A stretch of 64,000 nucleotides of DNA from assembly GCA_017550405.1 (NCBI GenBank), contig JAFZPH010000049.1, forward strand, positions 1 through 64,000, written 5' to 3'. The stretch's first letter is position 1, and every line of letters starts with the position of its first letter. A program made the translations under genes and the position numbers. Below are positions 33,638 through 42,128 of the stretch, in pieces. This DNA comes from Bacteroidales bacterium. Lineage in GTDB: Bacteria > Bacteroidota > Bacteroidia > Bacteroidales > P3. A model generated the notes under the pieces. That model was not told where the DNA came from and searched no databases. It saw only the letters and a program-made list of their open reading frames with translations.

Positions 33638-34922
33638 TGGAACGGATTTTTTTCAGTTTCTCATACAGCAGGCGCAGCGGGAGCGTGTCGGCTACCACGC
33701 TGTTGTACCGACCCCAGAACGAGGGCTCGTCGTAGCTCGCGCCGAAAGCCCCTCCGAGCGTCTGCGGACGGACGACAATGGTGTCGCCACGGACAGCGGT
33801 GTCGGAGAGGGAGAAGTCGGTCAGTGTCCAGTCGACACTGCTTTGCCACCACTGGGGTTCGTTCATCTTGTCATTCCTATAAGGACTCAGATGAAACGAC
33901 TTATAATTATAATAATGTGTCAGCGTGTAATGCCCGTCGCGGACATCGTAGCTCCACAGCGACGAGTCCCTGTCGAATGTCAGCTTGTTGTATTTCACAT
34001 TCACCCAATCTCCGCCGGGCCACCTTCTCTCCGTGGGGAATGTTTGGACCGACTTGATCAGCACAATGGCTAAATCCCGCTTACGGATGGTATATTCATA
34101 CCGGCTGTTCCCGCCCAAGGTCTTGGATTGGAGATGGTAATATTTCTCCCCATCATCCTCAAACCCCCTTATCGCTTCAAATCTGTGTATCTCCAATATA
34201 CTGCGGTTGAACAAAAGACTTGCCTGCGGCGTGTACACCGGGTCGAAGAAACGCTCGTTGTCGTCATACTCCAGCATCTCGCTCGCCCCATTCTGCCGGC
34301 CGGTCTTGTCAACGAGCAGCGGGCGGTCGTAAACAAGCAGGCGATGCTTCAAAAGCATCTTGTAGTCTGTGGGCATCTCGCGCTCATCTGCCTGAAACCG
34401 ATAGCTCGACTTGTCGGCATATTCGGAGTAGCCAGCCCGTTTCATCTGTATCACCGCTTCGTCGAAGAGATACAACTCGTTGTCAACGGCCCGCCAGTCG
34501 CGGAAGAAGAAGGTTGAATAACTGCTGTCATTATGGTAGTTCTCTGCAATGCGGTCAACTGCCGCCTCAAGCAGGTCGCGCGGATACCGGTATTCCTTTA
34601 TTTCCACCTCCTTCAACACCACCGCACGCTCCGACAGCCTGACACGTCCCGACCGCTTTAGCTCACCCACGGTCTTCCGCTCAGTGGAATAACCCACACA
34701 GCGGACAACCACAGTGTCCTTCTCGGTCCCCTGCGGCACCCTCAGCTCATATTCGCCCGTCTCGTTGCACGACACCCCTACAGAGGTGCCCGCCAACTGC
34801 AACGTCGCATACGGCACCCCCTTCGACCCGCATGTTACACGTCCGCTCAGGGCTATATAATTTCCCTGCGCCCAAACCGGCAACACCGGCAACACCAAGA
34901 GGAGAAAACACAATCTTTTCAT
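33624..34922 (-). CDS. Envelope protein with regulatory-like N-terminal domain
   Basis: I start at the ATG at 34922 because it gives a signal peptide (MKRLCFLLLVLPVLPVWAQ); a longer frame upstream lacks one. Residues 24-110 form a carboxypeptidase-regulatory-like domain (SGRVTCGSKGVPYATLQL, GEYELRVPQGTE). The remaining 320 residues are beta-rich with a long acidic and aromatic region, reminiscent of DUF5686-type envelope proteins but without a membrane barrel I can trace. It is followed by a 14-base overlap with the smaller related gene. Confidence 0.75.
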   Translation of the reverse strand: MKRLCFLLLVLPVLPVWAQGNYIALSGRVTCGSKGVPYATLQLAGTSVGVSCNETGEYELRVPQGTEKDTVVVRCVGYSTERKTVGELKRSGRVRLSERAVVLKEVEIKEYRYPRDLLEAAVDRIAENYHNDSSYSTFFFRDWRAVDNELYLFDEAVIQMKRAGYSEYADKSSYRFQADEREMPTDYKMLLKHRLLVYDRPLLVDKTGRQNGASEMLEYDDNERFFDPVYTPQASLLFNRSILEIHRFEAIRGFEDDGEKYYHLQSKTLGGNSRYEYTIRKRDLAIVLIKSVQTFPTERRWPGGDWVNVKYNKLTFDRDSSLWSYDVRDGHYTLTHYYNYKSFHLSPYRNDKMNEPQWWQSSVDWTLTDFSLSDTAVRGDTIVVRPQTLGGAFGASYDEPSFWGRYNSVVADTLPLRLLYEKLKKIRSNENK

Positions 34923-34949
34923 TCCATGACCGTCCAACAAAATCGGTTG

Positions 34950-34957
34950 CAAAGATA
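34950..34957 (-). promoter_or_regulatory. -7 element for the two-gene envelope unit
   Basis: On the complement TATCTTTG, 28 bases upstream of the ATG at 34922. The 295 bases from 34923 to 35217 hold this and the opposite promoter at 35176 and nothing else I recognise. Confidence 0.65.
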
Positions 34958-35175
34958 CAAAAAAAAATGAAAACACTGACAAAAGTGTCGCCAAATTACA
35001 TTTATATTATCAAATACCGATTATTTTCCACACCAAACGGCACCAAAAACGTGGGACGAACCGAAAATTTAAGACCATTTAAGGGGCGTTTTGTCCCTTT
35101 ACACCCCAAAACAAGGCATTCCGTCACATTTTTCGCCCATCGTCACGATTATTTTGCCACCTGCCAAAAAGTATG

Positions 35176-35183
35176 TACTTTTG
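35176..35183 (+). promoter_or_regulatory. -7 element for the SGNH protein gene
   Basis: TACTTTTG with a TTTTG at 35152-35156, 19 bases upstream, the usual Bacteroidota spacing; 35 bases before the ATG. Confidence 0.65.
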
Positions 35184-35217
35184 CAATGTATTTTAACATA
35201 TCAACATATAGCAAACT

Positions 35218-35889
35218 ATGCACTACAGCATTCTTTCACGCATGATACAGTCGGGCACCAACGAAGCCCGGAAAGCCGGAGCCGTCGGCAAAGGCAGCAC
35301 CGCTGACGCCAGCACGGAAAGCGTTCACCCTCCCAAGACCTATATACTGCGCATAGGCACCCATGTGGACCGCCATAACCGCTGGCTTGACCGCCGGCTG
35401 AAAGGGGTGAAGGCAGGCGATCTGGTGGTGCTCGAATACGGTGGCAACTATTGTAACTTCGACTGGGCTGCCATCTCTTCCAACCCCGACATCGACCACC
35501 TCCCCCTGTTGAAATATGGACAGTTCCGCGACTTTTACAGCAATGCCATCGCCAAGTGCCAGGCCATCGGTGCCCGTGTGGCACTGCTCACACTGCCCAA
35601 CCTGCTGCCGCAACGCTATTTCGACCTCGTAAGCCGCAACCTGAACCGCGACAACCTTAAACAATGGCTGGGCGGCGACGTGTGCTCCCTCAGCCGTTGG
35701 AACGAACAATATAATGAAGAAATACTCAGCCTCGCGGCACAATACCAAGTGCCTGTTATCGACATCAACCCATCATTCCTCCGGCACCACTACCTCGAGG
35801 ACTGTTACTCAGACGATGGCATGCACCCCAACAGCATCGGCCATACTGTAATAGCCGAGCTGGTGGCCGCATGGGAACGCCAGCACTAA
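35218..35889 (+). CDS. SGNH/GDSL hydrolase family protein lacking the GDS block
   Basis: The 223-residue protein aligns with SGNH hydrolases from residue 41 on: block III-like VVLEYGGNYCNFDW (GGN oxyanion site), then TLPNLLPQRYF, and block V DGMHPNSIGHTVI with the Asp/His pair. The N-terminal GDS block that carries the catalytic serine is absent; in its place is a 40-residue Ser/Gly/Ala-rich stretch. The promoter sits directly upstream, so no missing 5' part is hidden. It is either inactive, a pseudo-enzyme, or the product of a deletion at its 5' end. Confidence 0.8.
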   Translation: MHYSILSRMIQSGTNEARKAGAVGKGSTADASTESVHPPKTYILRIGTHVDRHNRWLDRRLKGVKAGDLVVLEYGGNYCNFDWAAISSNPDIDHLPLLKYGQFRDFYSNAIAKCQAIGARVALLTLPNLLPQRYFDLVSRNLNRDNLKQWLGGDVCSLSRWNEQYNEEILSLAAQYQVPVIDINPSFLRHHYLEDCYSDDGMHPNSIGHTVIAELVAAWERQH

Positions 35890-36716
35890 CGTGCTGCCGG
35901 CGAGATGCAGCTGGTCTTGCACAGATAGTAGGGGTGTGAGAACAGCACCCTGTCGGAACGCTCAGGGGTGATGAAGAGACTTGCCGCCGCGGCATCGGCA
36001 CCACGGTTGCGCAACACATCGATAACCTCGTCGAAATTGTAGCCGCTGAAATGCACCGGACGCCCTGCAAAAAGGCTGAACCGTAGCATCATCTCCACTT
36101 CCAAACCCGTCCACACATTCTCCTTGTAGAAACTGAAAGGCGCATTGTCCGCCAGCGTGGCCACCTCAATCGGGTGCCCCTTCAAGTCAGCCAGCTCATC
36201 CATGGTAGGCATCACCACCGTGTCCAGCCGCTGTGAGCACCAACGGACTAACATATCTTCCAGTGTACCATCGGACTTAATCTGCACCAAAAAGTCGTTG
36301 AACTGCTGGCAGAGTTTCTCGTCCCTGGGGTTGAAGGCCACCGCCACATCGAATCCACCGGGCAGGTTGAAATCCACCGCCAGCCCGTGTTCGGCCATGC
36401 CGAGGGTGGTGAGGACCACCGTGTCGATAATGCCGCAGTCGGCCACACTGTCGCCGATAGCGGCAAACAGCTCCGTAGGCGTCTTGCAACGGACAAGATT
36501 GATACGGGAGAAATTGTTCGTGTCGCTCAGCAGCACATCGCTCGTGCTGCCGTTGATAACGGCCACCGAATGACCTTCCAAATCTTCCAGACAGGTGAAA
36601 CCCGCCACCGTGGCAGGGACCTCGGTCTGGTTGTTGCAGCCTGTCAACAAGCTCCCCAAAAGGAGGGCGACAAGGGCACAGGCTATACCCATAAAATGTA
36701 AACGACTGTTCGCCAT
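35886..36716 (-). CDS. Solute-binding lipoprotein (SBP_bac_3-like)
   Basis: The start at 36716 gives a lipoprotein signal (LLLGSLLTGC). The 276-residue protein has the substrate-binding-protein layout of amino-acid ABC transporters and of MltF-type proteins, with two repeats of the Rossmann-like lobe: HSVAVINGSTSDVLL and HPIEVATLADNAPFSFY, then GLEVEMMLRFS and SLFITPERSDRVLFS. No permease or ATPase is adjacent. It overlaps the convergent SGNH gene by 4 bases. Confidence 0.8.
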   Translation of the reverse strand: MANSRLHFMGIACALVALLLGSLLTGCNNQTEVPATVAGFTCLEDLEGHSVAVINGSTSDVLLSDTNNFSRINLVRCKTPTELFAAIGDSVADCGIIDTVVLTTLGMAEHGLAVDFNLPGGFDVAVAFNPRDEKLCQQFNDFLVQIKSDGTLEDMLVRWCSQRLDTVVMPTMDELADLKGHPIEVATLADNAPFSFYKENVWTGLEVEMMLRFSLFAGRPVHFSGYNFDEVIDVLRNRGADAAAASLFITPERSDRVLFSHPYYLCKTSCISPAAR

Positions 36717-36752
36717 AGTATTATTTGCTTCAAACCATTTTAGATGACAAAG

Positions 36753-36760
36753 CAAAAATA
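36753..36760 (-). promoter_or_regulatory. -7 element for the solute-binding lipoprotein
   Basis: On the complement TATTTTTG, 37 bases before the start at 36716. Confidence 0.6.
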
Positions 36761-36805
36761 CACTTTTTTTTTCGATTGGCGAGGATTTGGCCTTTTATCT
36801 TTTTA

Positions 36806-37270
36806 TTATTCCGTCAAACGGAAACGCACACGCCACGTGCCGTCGTTGAAGTCGTGGCTGATAATCCGGAAGTGGGGGATCTCACGTGTATTGCCCACAT
36901 GGTCCCCGGCACAGGCACAGATATCATAGTCGCCAATGCGCACCAGCCGGAGTGTCTCGGAGGCATCGGTAGGCAGCTTGCTCAAGTCCACCTCGGGCGG
37001 CAGGTTGTCGCGGGTGGCGTACTCCACCGTCACATCCAGTTGTCGGCCTATCACCTCGTTCACCTTGTCCTCGATGGCCTGCACCTGCTCCGCCGTGGGT
37101 GCTGTGGGCAGTTGGTAGTCGCACTTGCTCTTCTTTTTTTCTATATGGGCATTCCTCGACCGCGGACAACCGAACATCCGCACCATGGTCTGGTTCAAAA
37201 TATGCTCCGCCGTATGCATCGGCGGATACTCCTGTTTGTTATGGGCGTTGAGAATAGGTTCTTGTTCCAT
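36806..37270 (-). CDS. AlaX-like alanyl-tRNA editing domain protein
   Basis: The 154-residue protein is a stand-alone alanyl/threonyl-tRNA synthetase second additional domain: HTAEHIL (His19, His23) and ICACAGDHV, the Cys and His that complete the zinc site. It should deacylate mischarged Ser- or Gly-tRNA-Ala in trans. It is preceded at 12 bases by a membrane-protein gene, and a second copy of its 5' end lies beyond that gene at 38170-38234. Confidence 0.85.
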   Translation of the reverse strand: MEQEPILNAHNKQEYPPMHTAEHILNQTMVRMFGCPRSRNAHIEKKKSKCDYQLPTAPTAEQVQAIEDKVNEVIGRQLDVTVEYATRDNLPPEVDLSKLPTDASETLRLVRIGDYDICACAGDHVGNTREIPHFRIISHDFNDGTWRVRFRLTE

Positions 37271-37282
37271 ATTAGAATGTAT

Positions 37283-38119
37283 TTATCTCATCCAACCATC
37301 CATGCGGTAGACTTTCTCCATAAGTTTGACTTCTTGGCGGGTGGCGCTGTCTCTGTGCCATACCTCTACACGCACGGCATAGTAGTCTTCCCAATCGCCC
37401 TCGTAGATGACAAACTCGCATTTCTCTACAAGTTTGGTAAAGAACTTTGTTGCCGAGCAATAAACAGAGGTGTTTCGACGCATCACATTCTCCGACAAGG
37501 GGATATTGTCACCCACCTCATAACATTTCAAAAACAGCGTACCCGCAGGCAATGCGGAGAAAGAAAAGTCATACAGATATCGCCCACCTTCAAAGTCATT
37601 CCATATCTGGAGATAACTGGCCCTAATGTTGCTGTCGACCATGGCCTCCTCATATTCAGTCACCCACTTCCCATCTACCACATCAAAATTACATTCCAAT
37701 GGTATGCAATATTCTGTTCCCTCAGGTATTGGATGTTCTTTTCCAAACCCATCAGATGGGTCAATTACAGGCCATAGCACCGCAGCAAGCAACATCGTAA
37801 CGAAACGCCATGTCAGCCTTATCCCGATTCTCGCCAACAAGAACCCGACAATGCCGACCGATGCCACACCCACCGCCGACGAAGCCACAAGCTTACCCCA
37901 ACACCGTATCACAGCAAGGATAATGAGCTGCACCAGCAGCAATGGCACAAACAAGAGCCATCCTGCAACCACAACAGCCTGCACCCAATGGGAGTGGCTG
38001 CACCGTAAGGCAAGGACTACAGCAATAGACAAAACCACAAACAAGATGGACATGACCCACCAAAACTTGGCTATACCTTCGGTCAACCAGTGTCTCCTAT
38101 TATGTGCTTTTTTACTCAT
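37283..38119 (-). CDS. Hypothetical membrane protein (278 aa)
   Basis: There are four likely membrane helices in the first 120 residues (FWWVMSILFVVLSIAVVLAL, VVVAGWLLFVPLLLVQLIIL, VASVGIVGFLLARIG, FVTMLLAAVLWPVI). A soluble C-terminal half follows, with beta-rich, acidic sequence (FEGGRYLYDFSFSALPAGTL). No family is recognised. It is bracketed by two copies of the alaX 5' end, which suggests that it is an insertion into the alaX transcript. Confidence 0.75.
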   Translation of the reverse strand: MSKKAHNRRHWLTEGIAKFWWVMSILFVVLSIAVVLALRCSHSHWVQAVVVAGWLLFVPLLLVQLIILAVIRCWGKLVASSAVGVASVGIVGFLLARIGIRLTWRFVTMLLAAVLWPVIDPSDGFGKEHPIPEGTEYCIPLECNFDVVDGKWVTEYEEAMVDSNIRASYLQIWNDFEGGRYLYDFSFSALPAGTLFLKCYEVGDNIPLSENVMRRNTSVYCSATKFFTKLVEKCEFVIYEGDWEDYYAVRVEVWHRDSATRQEVKLMEKVYRMDGWMR

Positions 38120-38234
38120 ACTGTTTTTGTGGTTTGCAGGACTGACATTCTTTTAAGGATGTGTCCGTCTCCGCCGTATGCATCGGTGGATACTCCTGTT
38201 TGTTGTGGGCGTTAAGAATAGGTTCTTGTTCCAT
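38112..38234 (-). pseudogene. Duplicated 5' end of alaX (short ORF, 40 codons)
   Basis: The first 22 codons repeat those of the alaX gene at 37205-37270 almost exactly at DNA level (three mismatches over about 66 bases). Past the match the frame adds 18 codons (TDTSLKECQSCKPQKQYE) and ends overlapping the ATG of the membrane-protein gene. It may still serve as a translated leader delivering ribosomes to that gene. Confidence 0.75.
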
Positions 38235-38236
38235 TA

Positions 38237-39286
38237 TTATTCGTTTTTTTGTTGCAGAGCAAAAAGGGCTTTCTGCCTTTCTATTTCGGCTTTAAGTTGT
38301 TCTTTCGAAGGCAAGCAGAGCAGGTATTTCGACATAAATACATTCTTGCTGTCGTTGAGCATATATCTTGCAATGTCGGCATCGGTCTCGGAACACAGGA
38401 CTATTCCGAGGGTTGGATTGTCGCCGTCTTCTCGCATATTTTGGTCGTACATATTGACGTACATTTCCATCTGTCCGACATCTTGATGCGTAATCTGCCC
38501 TACTTTAAGGTCTATCAGCACAAAGCATTTGAGCTTGAAATTGTAAAACACCAAGTCAATAAAGTAATCCTTTGCCTCTGTGCGAATCAGCTTTTGCCGT
38601 TCCACAAACGAAAAACCCTTGCCCAATTCCAGAAGGAACTTCTCCAGGTTTGTCAGAATTGCTGAATCCAACTCGCTTTCCACAAAGGCTTTTGTTGGAG
38701 ACATCCCAAGAAACTCTGCAACCACGGGATTCTTGACAAACTCCAATTTGTCGTTATCGAATCCTTTTGTCAAAGCCTTCATTTCCTGCTCCACAGGGGC
38801 TTTATCTTGAGAAAGAAGCAACCTCTCGTAATACTGTGTTGAGATATTTCGGTTCAAAGTGGCGTAGCTCCACATCTGCTCGGACGCTTCCTTTGCATAC
38901 CATTCGCGTGCTTGTGGGTCTGAAACGTGCATAAGTCTCTTGTAATGAGACCATGTCAATATTCTCCACGATGTAGAGAATATTTCAGGGAAAGTCATAA
39001 AGAATTGACGAAAACTATATAGATTCTGCACAGAGAAGCCCTTGCCGAACTCCTCAGTTAGCGCTGTCGACAACTGTTTCAATATTTGTTTCCCATAGTC
39101 GGCACGCTCCGCCCCTCCTTGTTCCTCCTCCACAATGCGGCGGCCAATCTGCCAATAGGCTTTCACCATAGTTTGGTTCACGGCCGCATACGCTTCCTGC
39201 CGACTGCGCGCTACCAATTGCTTTATCTCTTGAACAAAGTTGTTGGAGAGCGATATCTCATTATTTACAATTGCAGTTTTATTCAT
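38237..39286 (-). CDS. DUF1016 / PDDEXK nuclease (YhcG-like)
   Basis: I chose the ATG at 39286, which begins MNKTAIVNNEISLSNN and avoids an unlike N-terminal extension in a longer open frame. The 349-residue protein has the DUF1016 N domain (VNQTMVKAYWQIGRRIVEEE, FGKGFSVQNLYSFRQFF) and a C-terminal PDDEXK-type nuclease fold (KDYFIDLVFYNFKLKCFVLI, DLKVGQITHQDVGQM). Such proteins join defence and mobile-element contexts. It ends 3 bases before the alaX-derived duplicate. The broken relative is at 2428-2995. Confidence 0.85.
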   Translation of the reverse strand: MNKTAIVNNEISLSNNFVQEIKQLVARSRQEAYAAVNQTMVKAYWQIGRRIVEEEQGGAERADYGKQILKQLSTALTEEFGKGFSVQNLYSFRQFFMTFPEIFSTSWRILTWSHYKRLMHVSDPQAREWYAKEASEQMWSYATLNRNISTQYYERLLLSQDKAPVEQEMKALTKGFDNDKLEFVKNPVVAEFLGMSPTKAFVESELDSAILTNLEKFLLELGKGFSFVERQKLIRTEAKDYFIDLVFYNFKLKCFVLIDLKVGQITHQDVGQMEMYVNMYDQNMREDGDNPTLGIVLCSETDADIARYMLNDSKNVFMSKYLLCLPSKEQLKAEIERQKALFALQQKNE

Positions 39287-39674
39287 AAATATCACTTTTG
39301 ACAAAAGGAACGAACTTCCTGCTATATTATTGAGTCTGTGAATATTCCTTATGTACTTGTGGCAAAGAAACATCTTCTCTATAACCCAAACAAGAATCTG
39401 CCATTTAACCGCCACTTTGTAAAGAGAAACGAATGATATGCTATTTTATTGCATCTGTGGTTATAATAATAGTTTATCTTTCGATAGGGATGACTGTTTA
39501 TTCCCATCAGGTTTATGCCTGCAACTCCCTTCTCTTTATTGTGCAGCGCTGTAACAAGGTTTCACCGGAGGAGGCGGCACCTGCCTTTAACAATATTTAA
39601 CACCATACACCTGTAAGATTTCCACACCCACCGCGTTTATATAAACAAAGAACAACTCATAAAACCCTATCATC

Positions 39675-40439
39675 ATGAAAAAGATTATATTCCTGCTATT
39701 TGCCGTCGCCGGAATGGCGGCACAGGCACAATTTACCCTTGGTGTCAACAGCGGATTCTCCCATTTAAACCACAATGGAGAAAAACGCAACGTATACCTC
39801 TACACCCTGTCGCCCGGCTTGATGCTGGGCTACCGCGTCGCGGACCATCTCACGGTGGGCATCACCGGCAACATTTCGTACATATGCAATGGTGACCGCT
39901 ACGAGGTGCCCGAAAATCCACCGGCACAGCCAGGTGAATATCCCAACTACTATGATACCAAATACAGCTGCGACGAGGTGCTGCTTTGGAACGCCGGAGT
40001 CTATGCACGCTACGACATCCCCCTCACCAGCCACCTGTCGCTCTTTGCCCACCTCACTGCCGGCTACGGCAACACCTATTCGCGCCATGTTGCTGAAAAG
40101 CTCATATACAATCCATCCACCCAAAGTTATGACTCCCGTACCACCAAACGTAACGGCGACAACATCATCGCCTCGATGCATGCCGACCTCACTCCAGGTG
40201 TCTCATACCATTTCAACAGCCATCTCTCGGCCGATCTTTATCTCAACTTGCTGAGCCTGTCCTACTGTCACTATACCGTTAATACAAGAAAGGGTGGCAG
40301 CAGCAAGGTCTCATACAACACCACCTCTTTCGGGACACAGAACTACCTGATGTGGGTCTTCTTGATGGACAGCTACCAACTCATGACCAGCCCCGGCCAG
40401 CTTTCCAGCTTCAACGTAGGCATCAACTACACCTTCTAA
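39675..40439 (+). CDS. Outer-membrane beta-barrel protein
   Basis: The 254-residue protein has a signal peptide (MKKIIFLLFAVAGMAAQAQ) and then alternating amphipathic strands with a C-terminal Phe (FNVGINYTF), typical of small outer-membrane barrels. Its loops are Tyr-, Asp- and Pro-rich. The ligand or role is unknown. It begins a tight operon: the sigma-factor start is 6 bases after its stop. The 388-base gap upstream (39287-39674) shows no gene I can support. Confidence 0.85.
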   Translation: MKKIIFLLFAVAGMAAQAQFTLGVNSGFSHLNHNGEKRNVYLYTLSPGLMLGYRVADHLTVGITGNISYICNGDRYEVPENPPAQPGEYPNYYDTKYSCDEVLLWNAGVYARYDIPLTSHLSLFAHLTAGYGNTYSRHVAEKLIYNPSTQSYDSRTTKRNGDNIIASMHADLTPGVSYHFNSHLSADLYLNLLSLSYCHYTVNTRKGGSSKVSYNTTSFGTQNYLMWVFLMDSYQLMTSPGQLSSFNVGINYTF

Positions 40440-40445
40440 AAAGCA

Positions 40446-40928
40446 TTGACCACCGACGAGTTCATCCGCGACATCATCTCACTGCAGCCCGCCATGCGTC
40501 GCATGGCGGAGCAGCTTCTGCACGACAACGCCCAGGCCGCCGATGCTGTGCAAGAGACCTTGACACGCCTTTGGACGAAACGGTGGAAACTGGGCAGGAT
40601 TGACGACAAGACCGGCTATTGCCTCCGGGCGTTGCGCAACGAGTGTTTGGATATGCTCCGGCGTAGGCACCCCACAGTAGATGCCTTTAGTCTGGCCGAC
40701 ACCCTGCCCGATGCTCCTCAACAGGAAGCCCTCGATGCCGAACAACGCTTCCAGCAACTCGAAAACGCCATTGCCCAACTCACGCCGGTGCAGCAACAGC
40801 TCGTGCAGCTGAAGTACATGGAAGGTCACAGCACCAAAGAGATTGCCTCCCTCACCGGTCTATCGCCCTCCAACATCGACACCATCATGAGCCGAATCTA
40901 TTCCATATTACGAAACAAGATACAATGA
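40446..40928 (+). CDS. ECF-type RNA polymerase sigma factor
   Basis: The 160-residue protein has region 2 (LLHDNAQAADAVQETLTRLW, RNECLDMLRRRH) and region 4 (LTPVQQQLVQLKYMEGHSTKEI, then LSPSNIDTIMSRIY). The start is TTG, because the first in-frame ATG would remove part of region 2. It lies between a barrel protein and a membrane-anchored protein; the stop overlaps the next start as ATGA, the arrangement usual for a sigma factor with its anti-sigma. Confidence 0.88.
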   Translation: MTTDEFIRDIISLQPAMRRMAEQLLHDNAQAADAVQETLTRLWTKRWKLGRIDDKTGYCLRALRNECLDMLRRRHPTVDAFSLADTLPDAPQQEALDAEQRFQQLENAIAQLTPVQQQLVQLKYMEGHSTKEIASLTGLSPSNIDTIMSRIYSILRNKIQ

Positions 40929-42046
40929 ACAGCAATCCAAATCAAGACATAGAGCAACTGTTGCAGCAGTATGCCGAAGACCGCCGACAGCAAAGCGAAG
41001 CAGCCCGGCGGGTACGCGGCATGGCTAGCCGACAACGCCGCATCGTGGCGACAGTGGCCTGCGTTGCACTGCTGGTATTGGTCGGTGTGCCGATGGTTCG
41101 TCTCATACTGACTGGACAGGACTCGCCCTCAGGCATCATTTTGGCCGAAGCAAGCCCAATGCCAGTATCCGCACCACAATCGGTGCCCTCGGCACCCCCA
41201 ACAGCCTCCAATACCACAACCACCCTCCCTCATGTCAAACACACCCCTCGGTTGGTGGTTCCTGCCACTACCAAGGTACAGCCTGTCTACTCCGATACCT
41301 CCACACTGCTACCACTCGAGGCCATCCAAGCCCCCGTCGAGTCCCTGCCACCGCAGACGGAAGTCCCACCTACCGTGACCCCCGCAAAGGTTCTGCCAGT
41401 GGCACCTTCCCCCTTGCCGACGGCTGAGGTAATCCCTCCCGCTCCCCAAAGCCGCCGCCTCCACCTCACCGCACAAGTGGGCGGCTCTACTACCGCACCT
41501 TCTGGCTACGAGTACAGCTACCTCAACGCCGGTGTTGGCGTCAGTGTTGCCCTTGTCTCCGGCGGCGGCACAACATCCACTCCCCGCTACGAGATGGCGA
41601 TGGGCGTGAGCGTGGACGGATACCTAAACACCCGTGCCTTCCGACATTGGGGAACAAAATACGATTATTTCTCTCCCGGATTCAATTCCATTGATGCAAT
41701 CGAAGGGTACTCTTCATCCGATGAAATTATTGAGATAACATGGCTCTACCCGAACTACGCCCTCTACGCCACCCTGCCCTTCACCTTCGACCTTTACCCA
41801 CGTGGTCACAAAAGCCCGGGGTATCTGTTCAGCCTCACCCCAGGGCGTGCCGTCACACCTGTCTCCAACATCATCGGTGGCCGCCGATTGAAAGGAATCA
41901 ACCCCTGGAAACTGACGTTTGGCATCGGCGTCACATTCCCCAACAGTTTCCTCCACAGCCTCAGTTTTACGGCCAATCTCCTCCCCTCCTACATCGAAGG
42001 TCCATTGGAGAATGTCCACGAGGTGGGACTGGTCTTTGGATTCTGA
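40925..42046 (+). CDS. Trans-envelope anti-sigma-like / barrel protein
   Basis: The 373-residue protein has three parts. A charged 39-residue N terminus that is probably cytoplasmic is followed by one membrane helix (IVATVACVALLVLVGVPM, near 40-60). A Pro/Thr/Val-rich low-complexity linker runs from about 63 to 178, and a C-terminal beta-rich part with alternating aromatic strands ends in GLVFGF. It sits at the place of an anti-sigma factor, coupled to an ECF sigma gene by ATGA, but has no zinc-binding anti-sigma motif. The linker and C-terminal barrel-like part suggest a protein reaching from the cytoplasm through the inner membrane toward the outer membrane. Confidence 0.75.
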   Translation: MNSNPNQDIEQLLQQYAEDRRQQSEAARRVRGMASRQRRIVATVACVALLVLVGVPMVRLILTGQDSPSGIILAEASPMPVSAPQSVPSAPPTASNTTTTLPHVKHTPRLVVPATTKVQPVYSDTSTLLPLEAIQAPVESLPPQTEVPPTVTPAKVLPVAPSPLPTAEVIPPAPQSRRLHLTAQVGGSTTAPSGYEYSYLNAGVGVSVALVSGGGTTSTPRYEMAMGVSVDGYLNTRAFRHWGTKYDYFSPGFNSIDAIEGYSSSDEIIEITWLYPNYALYATLPFTFDLYPRGHKSPGYLFSLTPGRAVTPVSNIIGGRRLKGINPWKLTFGIGVTFPNSFLHSLSFTANLLPSYIEGPLENVHEVGLVFGF

Positions 42047-42072
42047 TTTTTGAATAAAGCGATTTTTTATCG

Positions 42073-42080
42073 TATCTTTG
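42073..42080 (+). promoter_or_regulatory. Promoter of umuDC
   Basis: TATCTTTG with a TTTTTG about 20 bases upstream (42047-42052), a typical Bacteroidota promoter, 48 bases before the umuD ATG. I do not see a recognisable LexA-type operator over it. Confidence 0.7.
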
Positions 42081-42128
42081 CATATTGGCGGTCCACTCCC
42101 GCCGATATATATTATTATTGATATTGAG

